Part shown: piece after piece, positions 12,387 through 17,162 of the stretch
Position numbering within the stretch: the stretch's first letter is position 1
Layout: the number at the start of each line of letters is the position of its first letter
Assembly (NCBI RefSeq): GCF_022288825.1
Contig: NZ_JAKOOW010000007.1
Location: forward strand, 1 to 17,162
From: Kingella pumchi
GTDB lineage: Bacteria > Pseudomonadota > Gammaproteobacteria > Burkholderiales > Neisseriaceae
Length of the DNA: 17,162 nucleotides
Reading direction: 5' to 3'
Position numbers and translations under genes: made by a program
Notes under the pieces: model-generated
Told to the model about the DNA's origin: nothing
The model's database searches: none
What the model saw: the letters and a program-made list of their open reading frames with translations, nothing else

Positions 12387-12459
12387 GCAGCCTGAAAACC
12401 GATAATCTGGTTTTCAGGCTGCTTTTGCGGTTTCAGGCTGCTTTTCAGGCTGCCTTTTT
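12387..12459. terminator. DUS array and hairpin between convergent genes
   Basis: GCAGCCTGAAAACC (12387-12400) and GGTTTTCAGGCTGC (12409-12422) form a perfect 14-bp stem around GATAATCT, with TTTT after it. Two more DUS in one direction follow (12432-12443 with one mismatch, 12444-12455 perfect), and the run ends in TTTTTT. The array fills most of the 114-base gap between the transporter gene (+) and the parvulin gene (-), and probably ends transcription of the + unit. Confidence 0.8.
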
Positions 12460-12477
12460 TCAACTGCCGTCGGGCGT

Positions 12478-13353
12478 TTATTTCGCCGGAACGATGGTGG
12501 CTTTTTTCAGCAGGCCGTCGATGTGGCTGTCGATGCGTTCGTTGAGCAGGATTTTGCCGATGTTGTCTTTCTGCTCGGCAAAGGCGGGGATGGTTACCGG
12601 GCGTTTGTCGTGCAGATAGACGACGACGTTGATTTTGTCGCCGCTGATCGGGGTTTTGCTGTAGCCGCCTTTGCTCAGGCCGGAAACGGCCTGGTAGATT
12701 TCGGGGCTGTTGTTTTGCAGATCGAGCAGCGGGATGTAGCCGTTGGACAGGCCGCCGGTGGTTTGGGCGTTGGGATCGACGCTGTATTTTTTGGCGACGT
12801 CGGTAAAGGATTTTTTCGCCGCCAGCTCTTTAATCGCTGCCTGCGCCTGTTCGGCTTTTTCGGTAACGATCAGGCCGATCTGCACTTCGCTGCCGCCTTT
12901 GTAGCGGGCATTGACTTCGTCGTAGCGTTTTTTGATGTCGGCTTCGGACACCTGCTGTTTTTTCGCCAGATCGTTCATGTAAACGAGAGCGATGATGCGC
13001 GACTGGTAATCGGCCCATTGCTGTTTGAAACCGGCTTTTTTGTCGGCGCCTTGTTTTTTGGCTTCTTTGAGCGCTTCGGCTTCGGCGGTTTGCACTTCTT
13101 TGCTTTTGTCGATTTTCAGGCGGCGGGCTTCCTGCACGATAACGGTTTCCACCACCATGTCGTTGAGAATGCTCTGGCGCAGCTGGGGGCTGTCCTGAAC
13201 CTGGCCCTGGCTTTCGGCAACGATGGTCTGTACTTGGCGCTCTAAGTCGCTGCTGTCGATTTTGCTGCCGTTTACGGTAACGATGGTTTGCGCCAGCAGG
13301 CTGCCGGATACGGCCAGCAGGGAAAGTGCGGCGGCGATGCGGGTGGTTTTCAT
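12478..13353 (-). CDS. Periplasmic parvulin-type peptidyl-prolyl isomerase (PpiC/PrsA/SurA-like)
   Basis: The 291-residue protein has a signal peptide (MKTTRIAAALSLLAVSGSLLA, cut before QTIVTVNG). It then has a SurA-N-like helical region with the typical LRQSILNDMVVETVIVQEARR, a Lys/Ala-rich charged helical stretch at about 80-120, and a rotamase domain at about 150-240 with AKKYSVDP, GGLSNGYIP and GGYSKTPI. It should help fold secreted and outer-membrane proteins in the periplasm. An AAAGGAC ribosome site lies before the ATG. It is the last gene of the yciB-yciI-bolA unit, 24 bases after bolA. No lipobox is present, so it is soluble rather than a PrsA lipoprotein. Isomerase activity is the family prediction. 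Confidence 0.92.
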   Translation of the reverse strand: MKTTRIAAALSLLAVSGSLLAQTIVTVNGSKIDSSDLERQVQTIVAESQGQVQDSPQLRQSILNDMVVETVIVQEARRLKIDKSKEVQTAEAEALKEAKKQGADKKAGFKQQWADYQSRIIALVYMNDLAKKQQVSEADIKKRYDEVNARYKGGSEVQIGLIVTEKAEQAQAAIKELAAKKSFTDVAKKYSVDPNAQTTGGLSNGYIPLLDLQNNSPEIYQAVSGLSKGGYSKTPISGDKINVVVYLHDKRPVTIPAFAEQKDNIGKILLNERIDSHIDGLLKKATIVPAK

Positions 13354-13377
13354 GGGCTTGTCCTTTCGGAAGACGGG

Positions 13378-13650
13378 TTAATGGAAATATTCGGCCGGGG
13401 TTTTGGCAATAATGCTCAGCGCGTGGATGGCCTTTTCGGCAAACAGTTCGGCAAACAGCTCCTGCACTTTGCGCTGGCGGGCGATGCGGCTCATGCCTTC
13501 GAAATGCGGGCTGACCACCAATACGGCGAAATGGCCGCCGCCGCGGTTGCCGGCATGGCCGGCGTGCAGGTGGCTTTGGTCTTCAAAATCGAAAACCTCG
13601 GGCGCGATCGGATCGAGCAGCCGCGCCATGCGCTCGCGCATCAGGCTCAT
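13378..13650 (-). CDS. bolA: BolA family protein
   Basis: The 90-residue protein has the BolA fold signature: VFDFEDQSHLHAGHAG, then HFAVLVVSPHFEGMSRIARQRKV and a C-terminal helix ending IHALSIIAKTPAEY. BolA proteins bind monothiol glutaredoxins through a shared Fe-S cluster and affect iron and stress responses. The ATG at 13650 overlaps the yciI stop by four bases (ATGA), so they are translationally coupled. This start was chosen over an upstream in-frame ATG at 13731 that lies inside yciI. The family is clear; whether it is a BolA or IbaG-type ortholog is less sure. Confidence 0.92.
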   Translation of the reverse strand: MSLMRERMARLLDPIAPEVFDFEDQSHLHAGHAGNRGGGHFAVLVVSPHFEGMSRIARQRKVQELFAELFAEKAIHALSIIAKTPAEYFH

Positions 13651-13937
13651 TGCGGCAGCACCTTGTTGAACGGGCGGATCAGCAGTTCGGCATACACGCC
13701 AGCATCGACGTAGGGGTCGGCGCCCGCCCATTCTTCGGCGGCGTCCAAACTGTCGAACTCGGCAATAATCAGGCTGCCTGAAACGCGCTCGGGATCATCG
13801 GGCAGCGGGGTAGGGCCGGACACCAGCAGGCGGCCTTCGTCGGCCAGCTTCTGCAGGCGCACCAGATGGGCGGGGCGGGCTTGGGCGCGGGCTTCTTGTA
13901 CGTCTTCGGCGTCGGTGGCCAGCAGCATATACAGCAT
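13647..13937 (-). CDS. yciI: YciI family protein
   Basis: The 96-residue ferredoxin-like-fold protein closely matches E. coli YciI: MLYMLLATD at the start, RPAHLVRLQKLADEGRLLVSGP near 21-42, IIAEFDSLDAAEEWAGADPYVDAGVY near 57-82 and RPFNKVLP at the end. The conserved His24 and Asp residues that form the presumed active site are present. The biological role is unknown; related domains resemble muconolactone isomerase or dehalogenase folds. The start lies 2 bases after the yciB stop and the end overlaps bolA by 4 bases. A DUS variant (13771-13782) encodes part of VSGSLI. Confidence 0.93.
   Translation of the reverse strand: MLYMLLATDAEDVQEARAQARPAHLVRLQKLADEGRLLVSGPTPLPDDPERVSGSLIIAEFDSLDAAEEWAGADPYVDAGVYAELLIRPFNKVLPQ
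13771..13782. repeat. DUS of the T-variant dialect within yciI
   Basis: AGGCTGCCTGAA, a perfect match to a neighbouring Neisseriaceae dialect (T for A at position 5). On the other strand it also reads as the local DUS with one mismatch. Confidence 0.6.
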
Positions 13938-13939
13938 GG

Positions 13940-14485
13940 TTAGGATTCCTCTTTGGGCAGATGGCGGGAAAGATAGATGCCTTGGCCGATGGCAAAAGCA
14001 ATGGTCAGCGGCAGGTAGCCGTACACTTTGAAATTGACCCACAGTGCTTCGCGTTCGGCGCTGAAAGGGTAGGCCACTGCCAGATTGACGGCGCCCAGCA
14101 CGATAAAAAACACCACCCACGCCCAGCCCAGCCGGTTCCATACCGTTTCGGGCAGCTGCAATTCCTGGCCGAGCATCAGCTTCAGGCCGTTTTTGCCCAT
14201 CAGCTGGCTGGCCAGCATCACCAGCGCGGAAAGCCAGGTGAGTATGGTGGTTTTGAGCATAAAGAACATGCGGTCGTTCAGCAGGATGGTCGCGCCGCCG
14301 AATACCACGATGGTAATCAGCCCGATCCACTGCATCACGCTCATGCGGCGGTGTTTGTACAGCGTATAGGCAGCCTGAAGCACGCCTACGGCGACGGCCA
14401 CGGCGGTGGCAGCCACCATGTTTTTGCTGAACAGGTAAATCGCAAAGAACAAAATGACGGCGATAAGGTCGCTGAGTGCTTTCAT
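13940..14485 (-). CDS. yciB: Inner-membrane septation protein YciB (IspZ family)
   Basis: The 181-residue protein has five predicted membrane helices and the family signatures: the N-terminal LSDLIAVILFFAIYLFSKN, ATILLNDRMFFMLKTTILTWLSA near 65-88, LPETVWNRLGWAWVVFFIVLGAVNLAVAY near 110-139 and WVNFKVYGYLPLTIAFAIGQGIYLSRHLP near the end. YciB is linked to cell-envelope synthesis and septation in E. coli and Shigella. It heads the yciB-yciI-bolA-parvulin unit. A possible -10 TATGAT (complement of 14516-14521) lies about 30 bases upstream, with a poor -35. A perfect DUS (14368-14379) encodes LQAAY in a helix. Confidence 0.93.
   Translation of the reverse strand: MKALSDLIAVILFFAIYLFSKNMVAATAVAVAVGVLQAAYTLYKHRRMSVMQWIGLITIVVFGGATILLNDRMFFMLKTTILTWLSALVMLASQLMGKNGLKLMLGQELQLPETVWNRLGWAWVVFFIVLGAVNLAVAYPFSAEREALWVNFKVYGYLPLTIAFAIGQGIYLSRHLPKEES
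14368..14379. repeat. DUS within yciB
   Basis: Perfect AGGCAGCCTGAA, read through on the - strand as part of GVLQAAYT in a membrane helix. Confidence 0.85.
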
Positions 14486-14515
14486 GGGCAGGTGTCGGCA
14501 AGGGCAAAAGGGCGC

Positions 14516-14521
14516 ATCATA
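14516..14521 (-). promoter_or_regulatory. Possible -10 box for the yciB operon
   Basis: TATGAT on the - strand, 30 bases before the yciB ATG. The hexamer 17 bases upstream of it (CTGCAC) is a poor -35, so this is tentative. Confidence 0.3.
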
Positions 14522-14561
14522 CAGCCTTTGCCCGCTTCGTGCAGCTTTCGCCGGCGGCCGG

Positions 14562-14759
14562 CTACATCATCAGTTCGACCAGCAGGTTTTTAAACAGGAA
14601 TCCGGCAATGCCCAAACCCAGCACGAGAAACAGGATAAACATTCCCAGCTTGCCCACTTTGGACTCTTTGCCGAGATTCCAGATAATGAACCCCAAAAAA
14701 ATCACCAGCCCGCCGACGCAGATTTTCAGCGCCAGCGCGGAGAATTCGGCTTCGCTCAT
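14562..14759 (-). CDS. DUF2788 small membrane protein
   Basis: This 65-residue protein starts MSEAEFSALALKICVGGLVI, has two membrane helices (about 13-27 and 38-58) joined by a short basic loop NLGKESKVGKLG, and ends in KNLLVELMM. The length and pattern match DUF2788 proteins of beta- and gammaproteobacteria, whose function is unknown. AAAGGAAAG precedes the ATG at 14759. It stands between metZ (103 bases upstream, with a DUS hairpin in the gap) and yciB, on the same strand. Confidence 0.8.
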   Translation of the reverse strand: MSEAEFSALALKICVGGLVIFLGFIIWNLGKESKVGKLGMFILFLVLGLGIAGFLFKNLLVELMM

Positions 14760-14800
14760 ACGGCTTTCCTTTCGATGTGTGTGAAGTGTTTGTTGTCCGT

Positions 14801-14845
14801 AAAGGCAGCCTGAAAACCGCAGCGGTAGGCTTTCAGGCTGCTTTG
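14801..14845. repeat. Inverted DUS pair between metZ and the DUF2788 gene
   Basis: A perfect AGGCAGCCTGAA (14803-14814) and TTCAGGCTGCTT (14832-14843) form an imperfect hairpin about 20 bases past the metZ stop. It may be a weak metZ terminator. Confidence 0.75.
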
Positions 14846-14862
14846 GCGGATGGTTTTTGTGC

Positions 14863-16041
14863 TTACAGCTGCGCCAGCGCCTGTTCCAAGTCGGCAATCA
14901 AATCATCAACGTACTCCAGGCCCACGGAAATGCGGATCAGCCCTTCGCTGATGCCGGCGGCAGTTTTGTCTTCCGCGCTCATGCGGCCGTGGGTGGTGGT
15001 CCACGGGTGGGTGATGGTGGAGCGCACGTCGCCGAAGTTGGCGGTTTTCGAGAAAATCTCGACGGCGTCGATTACTTTCCACGCCGCTTCGGTGCCGCCG
15101 ACCACTTCAAAGGCCAAGACCTGACCGCCGCCGCTTTGCTGCTTGGCAACCAGTTTTGCCTGCGGATGGTCGCTTAGGCCGGTGTAGAACACTTTGCCGA
15201 TTTTCGGTTGTGCGCGCAGCCAGTTGGCGATTTTCAAAGCGTTTTGCCCCTGCTGCGCCGTGCGCAGAAACAGGGTTTCCGCGCCGCCCAGCTGCATCCA
15301 GGCGTTAAACGGCGAGATGCTCAGGCCGGCGGAATTGACGTACAGCGCAATCTGGTTAATCAGTTCGGCACGCCCGCAGACGATGCCGCCCAGTGTGCGG
15401 CCGTGGCCGTCGATGGCTTTGGTGGCGGACTGCACCGACAAATCGGCGCCGAAGCGCAAAGGCTGCTGCACCACCGGCGAACAAAAGCAGTTGTCCACTA
15501 CCAGCAGGGCGCCGTGCTCGTGGGCCAGCGCCGCCAGCGCTTCCAAGTCCGCCACTTCGCCCAGCGGGTTGGACGGCGTTTCCAAAAACAGCATTTTGGT
15601 GTTCGGCCGTATCGCCGCGCGCCAGGCGTCCAAATCGGTTTGCGGCACGAAGCTCACGTCGATGCCGAAACGGGTAACGTGGCCGCTGATAAAACCGGCG
15701 GTGGTGCCGAACAGGCTGCGGCTGCTCACCAGATGGTCGCCCGCGTTTAAAAACGTGAGCAGGGCAGCCTGAATCGCCGCCATGCCGGTGGCGGTGGCGA
15801 TGCCGGCTTCGGCGCCTTCCAGATTGGCAATCCGCGTCTGATAGGCGCTGACGGTGGGATTGTTGGTGCGGCTGTAGGTATAGCCCGGCTGCTGCTTGGC
15901 AAATACCGCCGCGCTTTCGGCGGCGCTGTCGTACATAAAGCTGCTGGTCAGAAACAGCGCCTGGTGGTGTTCTTTGTATCCGGTTTGCTCTTTGCCGCCG
16001 CGGATCGCCAGGGTTTGCGGATGCAGTTTTCTTTGTGCCAT
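14863..16041 (-). CDS. metZ: O-succinylhomoserine sulfhydrylase
   Basis: MetZ is a PLP enzyme of the Cys/Met-metabolism family that makes homocysteine from O-succinylhomoserine and sulfide. The 392-residue protein has HHQALFLTSSFMYDSA near 24-40, YSRTNNPTVSAYQ near 55-67, the PLP lysine in SVQSATKAIDGHGR near 200-213, and a C-terminal GLIRISVGLEYVDDLIADLE. The spacing and the LxxIRGG N-terminus favour MetZ over MetB or MetC, though the family is hard to split by eye. I chose the ATG at 16041, with AAGGAAGGCC before it, over one at 16149 that would translate DUS sequence. The gene diverges from iscX. A DUS variant (15762-15773) encodes IQAALL. Confidence 0.92.
   Translation of the reverse strand: MAQRKLHPQTLAIRGGKEQTGYKEHHQALFLTSSFMYDSAAESAAVFAKQQPGYTYSRTNNPTVSAYQTRIANLEGAEAGIATATGMAAIQAALLTFLNAGDHLVSSRSLFGTTAGFISGHVTRFGIDVSFVPQTDLDAWRAAIRPNTKMLFLETPSNPLGEVADLEALAALAHEHGALLVVDNCFCSPVVQQPLRFGADLSVQSATKAIDGHGRTLGGIVCGRAELINQIALYVNSAGLSISPFNAWMQLGGAETLFLRTAQQGQNALKIANWLRAQPKIGKVFYTGLSDHPQAKLVAKQQSGGGQVLAFEVVGGTEAAWKVIDAVEIFSKTANFGDVRSTITHPWTTTHGRMSAEDKTAAGISEGLIRISVGLEYVDDLIADLEQALAQL
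15762..15773. repeat. DUS variant within metZ
   Basis: GGGCAGCCTGAA, one mismatch, in frame on the - strand as part of AIQAALLT. Confidence 0.65.
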
Positions 16042-16100
16042 AAGGCCTTCCTTTGTATTGTGTCGGTCGCGCTGCCGGCGCTGATTACGGAAAAACGCGC

Positions 16101-16144
16101 AGGCAGCCTGAAAAAACGGCATTCTGCGCCTTTTCAGGCTGCCT
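16101..16144. repeat. Inverted DUS pair between metZ and iscX
   Basis: A perfect AGGCAGCCTGAA (16101-16112) and a perfect TTCAGGCTGCCT (16133-16144) face each other in the shared upstream region of two divergent genes, so a terminator role is unlikely here. They may form a cruciform or simply be uptake sites. Confidence 0.85.
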
Positions 16145-16196
16145 TTCAATGCCCGAATGCCGGCCGAACCGATATTCCGCCGCAGCTGTCATCCGC

Positions 16197-16202
16197 TATA
16201 AT
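16197..16202 (+). promoter_or_regulatory. Probable -10 box of iscX
   Basis: TATAAT lies 33 bases before the iscX ATG. No good -35 hexamer is visible. An AAAAGGA ribosome site follows. Confidence 0.45.
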
Positions 16203-16235
16203 CCGCAGCCCGAACACCCGAAAAGGATACCGACC

Positions 16236-16433
16236 ATGAAATGGACCGACACCCACCGCATCGCCGAAGAACTGTTCGACACCCACGGTGAAAGCATCGA
16301 CCCCCACACCCTGCGCTTCACCCAGCTGCGCGACCTGGTGCTGGCGCTGCCCGACTTTGACGACGATCCGGCACGCTGCGGCGAAAAAATCCTCGAAGCC
16401 ATCCAGCAGGCTTGGATCGACGAGGCAGCCTGA
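16236..16433 (+). CDS. iscX: Fe-S cluster assembly protein IscX
   Basis: The 65-residue acidic protein matches IscX (YfhJ): KWTDTHRIAEELFDTHGE at the start, then DPHTLRFTQL, ALPDFDDDP and EKILEAIQQAWIDEA. IscX binds the desulfurase IscS and iron and tunes Fe-S cluster assembly. It usually sits at the end of the isc operon after fdx; here it stands alone, divergent from metZ. AAAAGGA lies about 9 bases before the ATG. The last codons GAG GCA GCC TGA are themselves a perfect DUS (16423-16434), so the stop codon is part of the uptake signal. Confidence 0.94.
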   Translation: MKWTDTHRIAEELFDTHGESIDPHTLRFTQLRDLVLALPDFDDDPARCGEKILEAIQQAWIDEAA

Positions 16434-16434
16434 A
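16423..16434 (+). repeat. DUS overlapping the iscX stop codon
   Basis: Perfect AGGCAGCCTGAA whose TGA is the stop codon of iscX. Confidence 0.9.
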
Positions 16435-16513
16435 AAGCCGGGCGCGGATTCAAACCGGCCGCCGGCCGCTTGCTGCGGCATACCGCACGGCAGCAAGTTT
16501 CCCTAAAGCAGTA

Positions 16514-16541
16514 TTGACAGGGCGCCGAAAAACACTATAAT
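16514..16541 (+). promoter_or_regulatory. Strong promoter of tRNA-Glu
   Basis: Perfect TTGACA (16514-16519), a 16-base spacer and perfect TATAAT (16536-16541), followed by a GC-rich discriminator (CCGCGCC), the usual feature of stringently controlled stable-RNA promoters. The mature tRNA starts 14 bases after the -10 box. Confidence 0.85.
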
Positions 16542-16555
16542 CCGCGCCCTTTCAC

Positions 16556-16631
16556 GCGCCCATCGTCTAGAGGCCTAGGACACTGCCCTTTCACGGCGGC
16601 AACCGGGGTTCGAATCCCCGTGGGCGTGCCA
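16556..16631 (+). tRNA. tRNA-Glu (anticodon UUC)
   Basis: A 76-base tRNA with encoded CCA. It has the Glu-type D arm GTCTAGAGGCCTAGGAC, the anticodon loop CTTTCAC (UUC) and the T arm CGGGGTTCGAATCCCCG. The discriminator is G73, as in E. coli tRNA-Glu. The acceptor stem GCGCCCA/TGGGCGT begins with a G1-U72 wobble rather than G-C, and the anticodon stem has one T-G pair. Confidence 0.95.
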
Positions 16632-16639
16632 GTTTTCAA

Positions 16640-16680
16640 AAAAAGGACTTTCCGAAATTTAAACGGAAAGTCCTTTTTCT
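16640..16680 (+). terminator. Terminator of tRNA-Glu
   Basis: AAAGGACTTTCCG (16642-16654) and CGGAAAGTCCTTT (16664-16676) form a perfect 13-bp stem with a 9-base loop, followed by TTTCT. It begins about 10 bases after the CCA. Confidence 0.9.
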
Positions 16681-16704
16681 TGGCAGGAAAAGCGGCCCTT
16701 TGTT

Positions 16705-16716
16705 TTCAGGCTGCTT
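16705..16716. repeat. DUS variant between the tRNA transcription units
   Basis: TTCAGGCTGCTT, one mismatch, in the gap between the tRNA-Glu terminator and the terminator of the opposing tRNA operon. Confidence 0.7.
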
Positions 16717-16750
16717 GCCGCATTGTGCTGATAATTTTGACAAAAGGAAC

Positions 16751-16785
16751 AAAAAAGAGAAATGACCGCCGAAGCGGTCATTTTT
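16751..16785 (-). terminator. Terminator of the - strand tRNA operon
   Basis: On the - strand AAATGACCGC-TTCG-GCGGTCATTT (16774-16783 with 16760-16769) is a 10-bp stem with a stable UUCG-type loop, followed by a T-rich stretch (TCTCTTTTTT). It lies about 9 bases after the 3' end of tRNA-Leu. Confidence 0.85.
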
Positions 16786-16791
16786 GAATTC

Positions 16792-16881
16792 TGGTGCCCG
16801 AGACCGGAATCGAACCGGTACGCCCGTATTAGAGGCGACGGATTTTAAGTCCGTTGTGTCTACCAATTCCACCACTCGGGC
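16792..16881 (-). tRNA. tRNA-Leu (anticodon UAA)
   Basis: A 90-base class II tRNA with encoded CCA, acceptor GCCCGAG/CTCGGGC, discriminator A73, anticodon loop CTTAAAA (UAA) on an ACGGA/TCCGT stem, a long variable arm with CGCC/GGCG pairing, and T arm ACCGGTTCGATTCCGGT. It is the last gene of the Gly-Cys-Leu operon, the same order as E. coli glyW-cysT-leuZ. Confidence 0.96.
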
Positions 16882-16902
16882 CGATTAGTCGAATCTAAGA
16901 TT

Positions 16903-16979
16903 TGGAGGCGGGGGCACGGAATCAAACCGGCGTATACGGAAGTTCACCTCCCGCAGCATAAACACTCTGCCACCCCGCC
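16903..16979 (-). tRNA. Aberrant tRNA-Cys-like gene, possibly non-decoding or a pseudogene
   Basis: This 77-base unit is clearly a relative of the tRNA-Cys 10 bases upstream. It shares the 5' GGCGG, TGGCAGAGTG, TTATGC, ACGCCGG and GATTCCG segments, U73, encoded CCA and the AATCTT that follows. The acceptor stem has changed as a pair (GGCGGAA/TTCCGCC to GGCGGGG/CCCCGCC), so it still pairs fully. The anticodon arm is replaced: GCGGGAG and CTTCCGT can pair over 7 bp around only GTGAA, leaving no normal seven-base loop. Read as a 6-bp stem the loop is GGTGAAC (anticodon UGA, but G at position 33). G19 and C56 are both changed to T, and the T stem carries an extra base. It could be a degenerate duplicate or a specialised RNA. 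Confidence 0.6.
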
Positions 16980-16989
16980 GTAGAAGATT

Positions 16990-17063
16990 TGGAGGCGGAA
17001 GTCGGAATCGAACCGGCGTACACGGCTTTGCAGGCCGCTGCATAACCACTCTGCCATTCCGCC
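16990..17063 (-). tRNA. tRNA-Cys (anticodon GCA)
   Basis: A 74-base tRNA with acceptor GGCGGAA/TTCCGCC, discriminator U73 (the main Cys identity base), anticodon loop CTGCAAA (GCA) on GCGGC/GCCGT, T loop TTCGATT and encoded CCA. The T stem GCCGG/CCGAC has one C-A mismatch. It is the normal decoding copy in the Gly-Cys-Leu operon. Confidence 0.96.
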
Positions 17064-17094
17064 AAAAATTATCCGCTGCGAAAGCGAAAAATTA

Positions 17095-17162
17095 TGGAGC
17101 GGGAAACGAGTCTCGAACTCGCGACCTCAACCTTGGCAAGGTTGCGCTCTACCAACTGAGCT
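17095..17162 (-). tRNA. tRNA-Gly (anticodon GCC), 5' end cut by the window
   Basis: The visible 68 bases run from AGCTCAGTTGGTAGAGC (D arm) through anticodon loop TTGCCAA (GCC) on CAACC/GGTTG to the T arm with GAGTTCGAGACTC and the 3' end TCCCGCTCCA. The first bases of the acceptor stem lie beyond the window. It is the first visible gene of the Gly-Cys-(Cys-like)-Leu operon, 31 bases upstream of tRNA-Cys. Confidence 0.93.

Noticed and set aside
13647..14507. A longer yciI reading frame of 286 codons
   Set aside because: The upstream part is antisense-like and out of frame with yciB, which clearly occupies that DNA. YciI starts at 13937.
16636..16875. A 79-codon open frame on the - strand beginning MVELVDTTDLKSVAS
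   Set aside because: This peptide is the familiar false translation of a tRNA-Leu gene; the frame starts inside tRNA-Leu and runs through the terminators.

Overview
This is a GC-rich window from a member of the Neisseriaceae. The strongest evidence is about twenty perfect copies of the 12-mer AGGCAGCCTGAA (or its complement TTCAGGCTGCCT), plus many one-mismatch copies. This is a DNA uptake sequence (DUS) of the 'kingDUS'-type dialect, not the GCCGTCTGAA core of N. meningitidis and N. gonorrhoeae. Protein content (YceD-L32-PlsX, MetZ, BolA/YciI/YciB, DUF2788, IscX) also fits a betaproteobacterium. The genus cannot be fixed from the sequence alone.

Layout. (1) 1-2555, + strand: the last codons of a type I restriction specificity subunit (hsdS), then a complete EcoEI-type hsdR. 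(2) 2556-4042: DUS hairpins, a secreted DUF3298-like protein, and a small two-helix membrane gene that appears to carry two compensating frameshifts. (3) 8511 down to 4043, - strand: yceD, rpmF, a terminator, a purine-type phosphoribosyltransferase, plsX, ispD, an ArsC-family reductase and a DUF218 membrane protein. (4) 8564-9947, + strand: yceF (Maf) and an RsmI-like methyltransferase. yceF and yceD diverge from promoters whose -10 boxes overlap. (5) 10122-12363, + strand: a two-gene osmoprotectant ABC transporter, made of an ATPase and a permease fused to its substrate-binding domain. (6) 14485 down to 12478, - strand: a tight yciB-yciI-bolA-parvulin operon. (7) 14562-16041, - strand: DUF2788 and metZ, with divergent iscX on +. 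(8) 16556 to the end: tRNA-Glu on + with a strong promoter and terminator, facing a - strand tRNA operon in the classical order Gly(GCC)-Cys(GCA)-Leu(UAA). This operon carries an extra, strongly altered tRNA-Cys-like unit between Cys and Leu.

Most of the window is housekeeping: lipid and isoprenoid synthesis, ribosome biogenesis, methionine synthesis, Fe-S assembly and tRNAs. The accessory part is the restriction locus and the genes just after it. The points most worth a second look are the tRNA-Cys-like gene with no usable anticodon loop, the way DUS copies have been built into proteins (inter-domain linkers, a stop codon) and into hairpins, and the frameshifted membrane gene. I saw no CRISPR array, prophage, transposase or clearly new multi-gene system.
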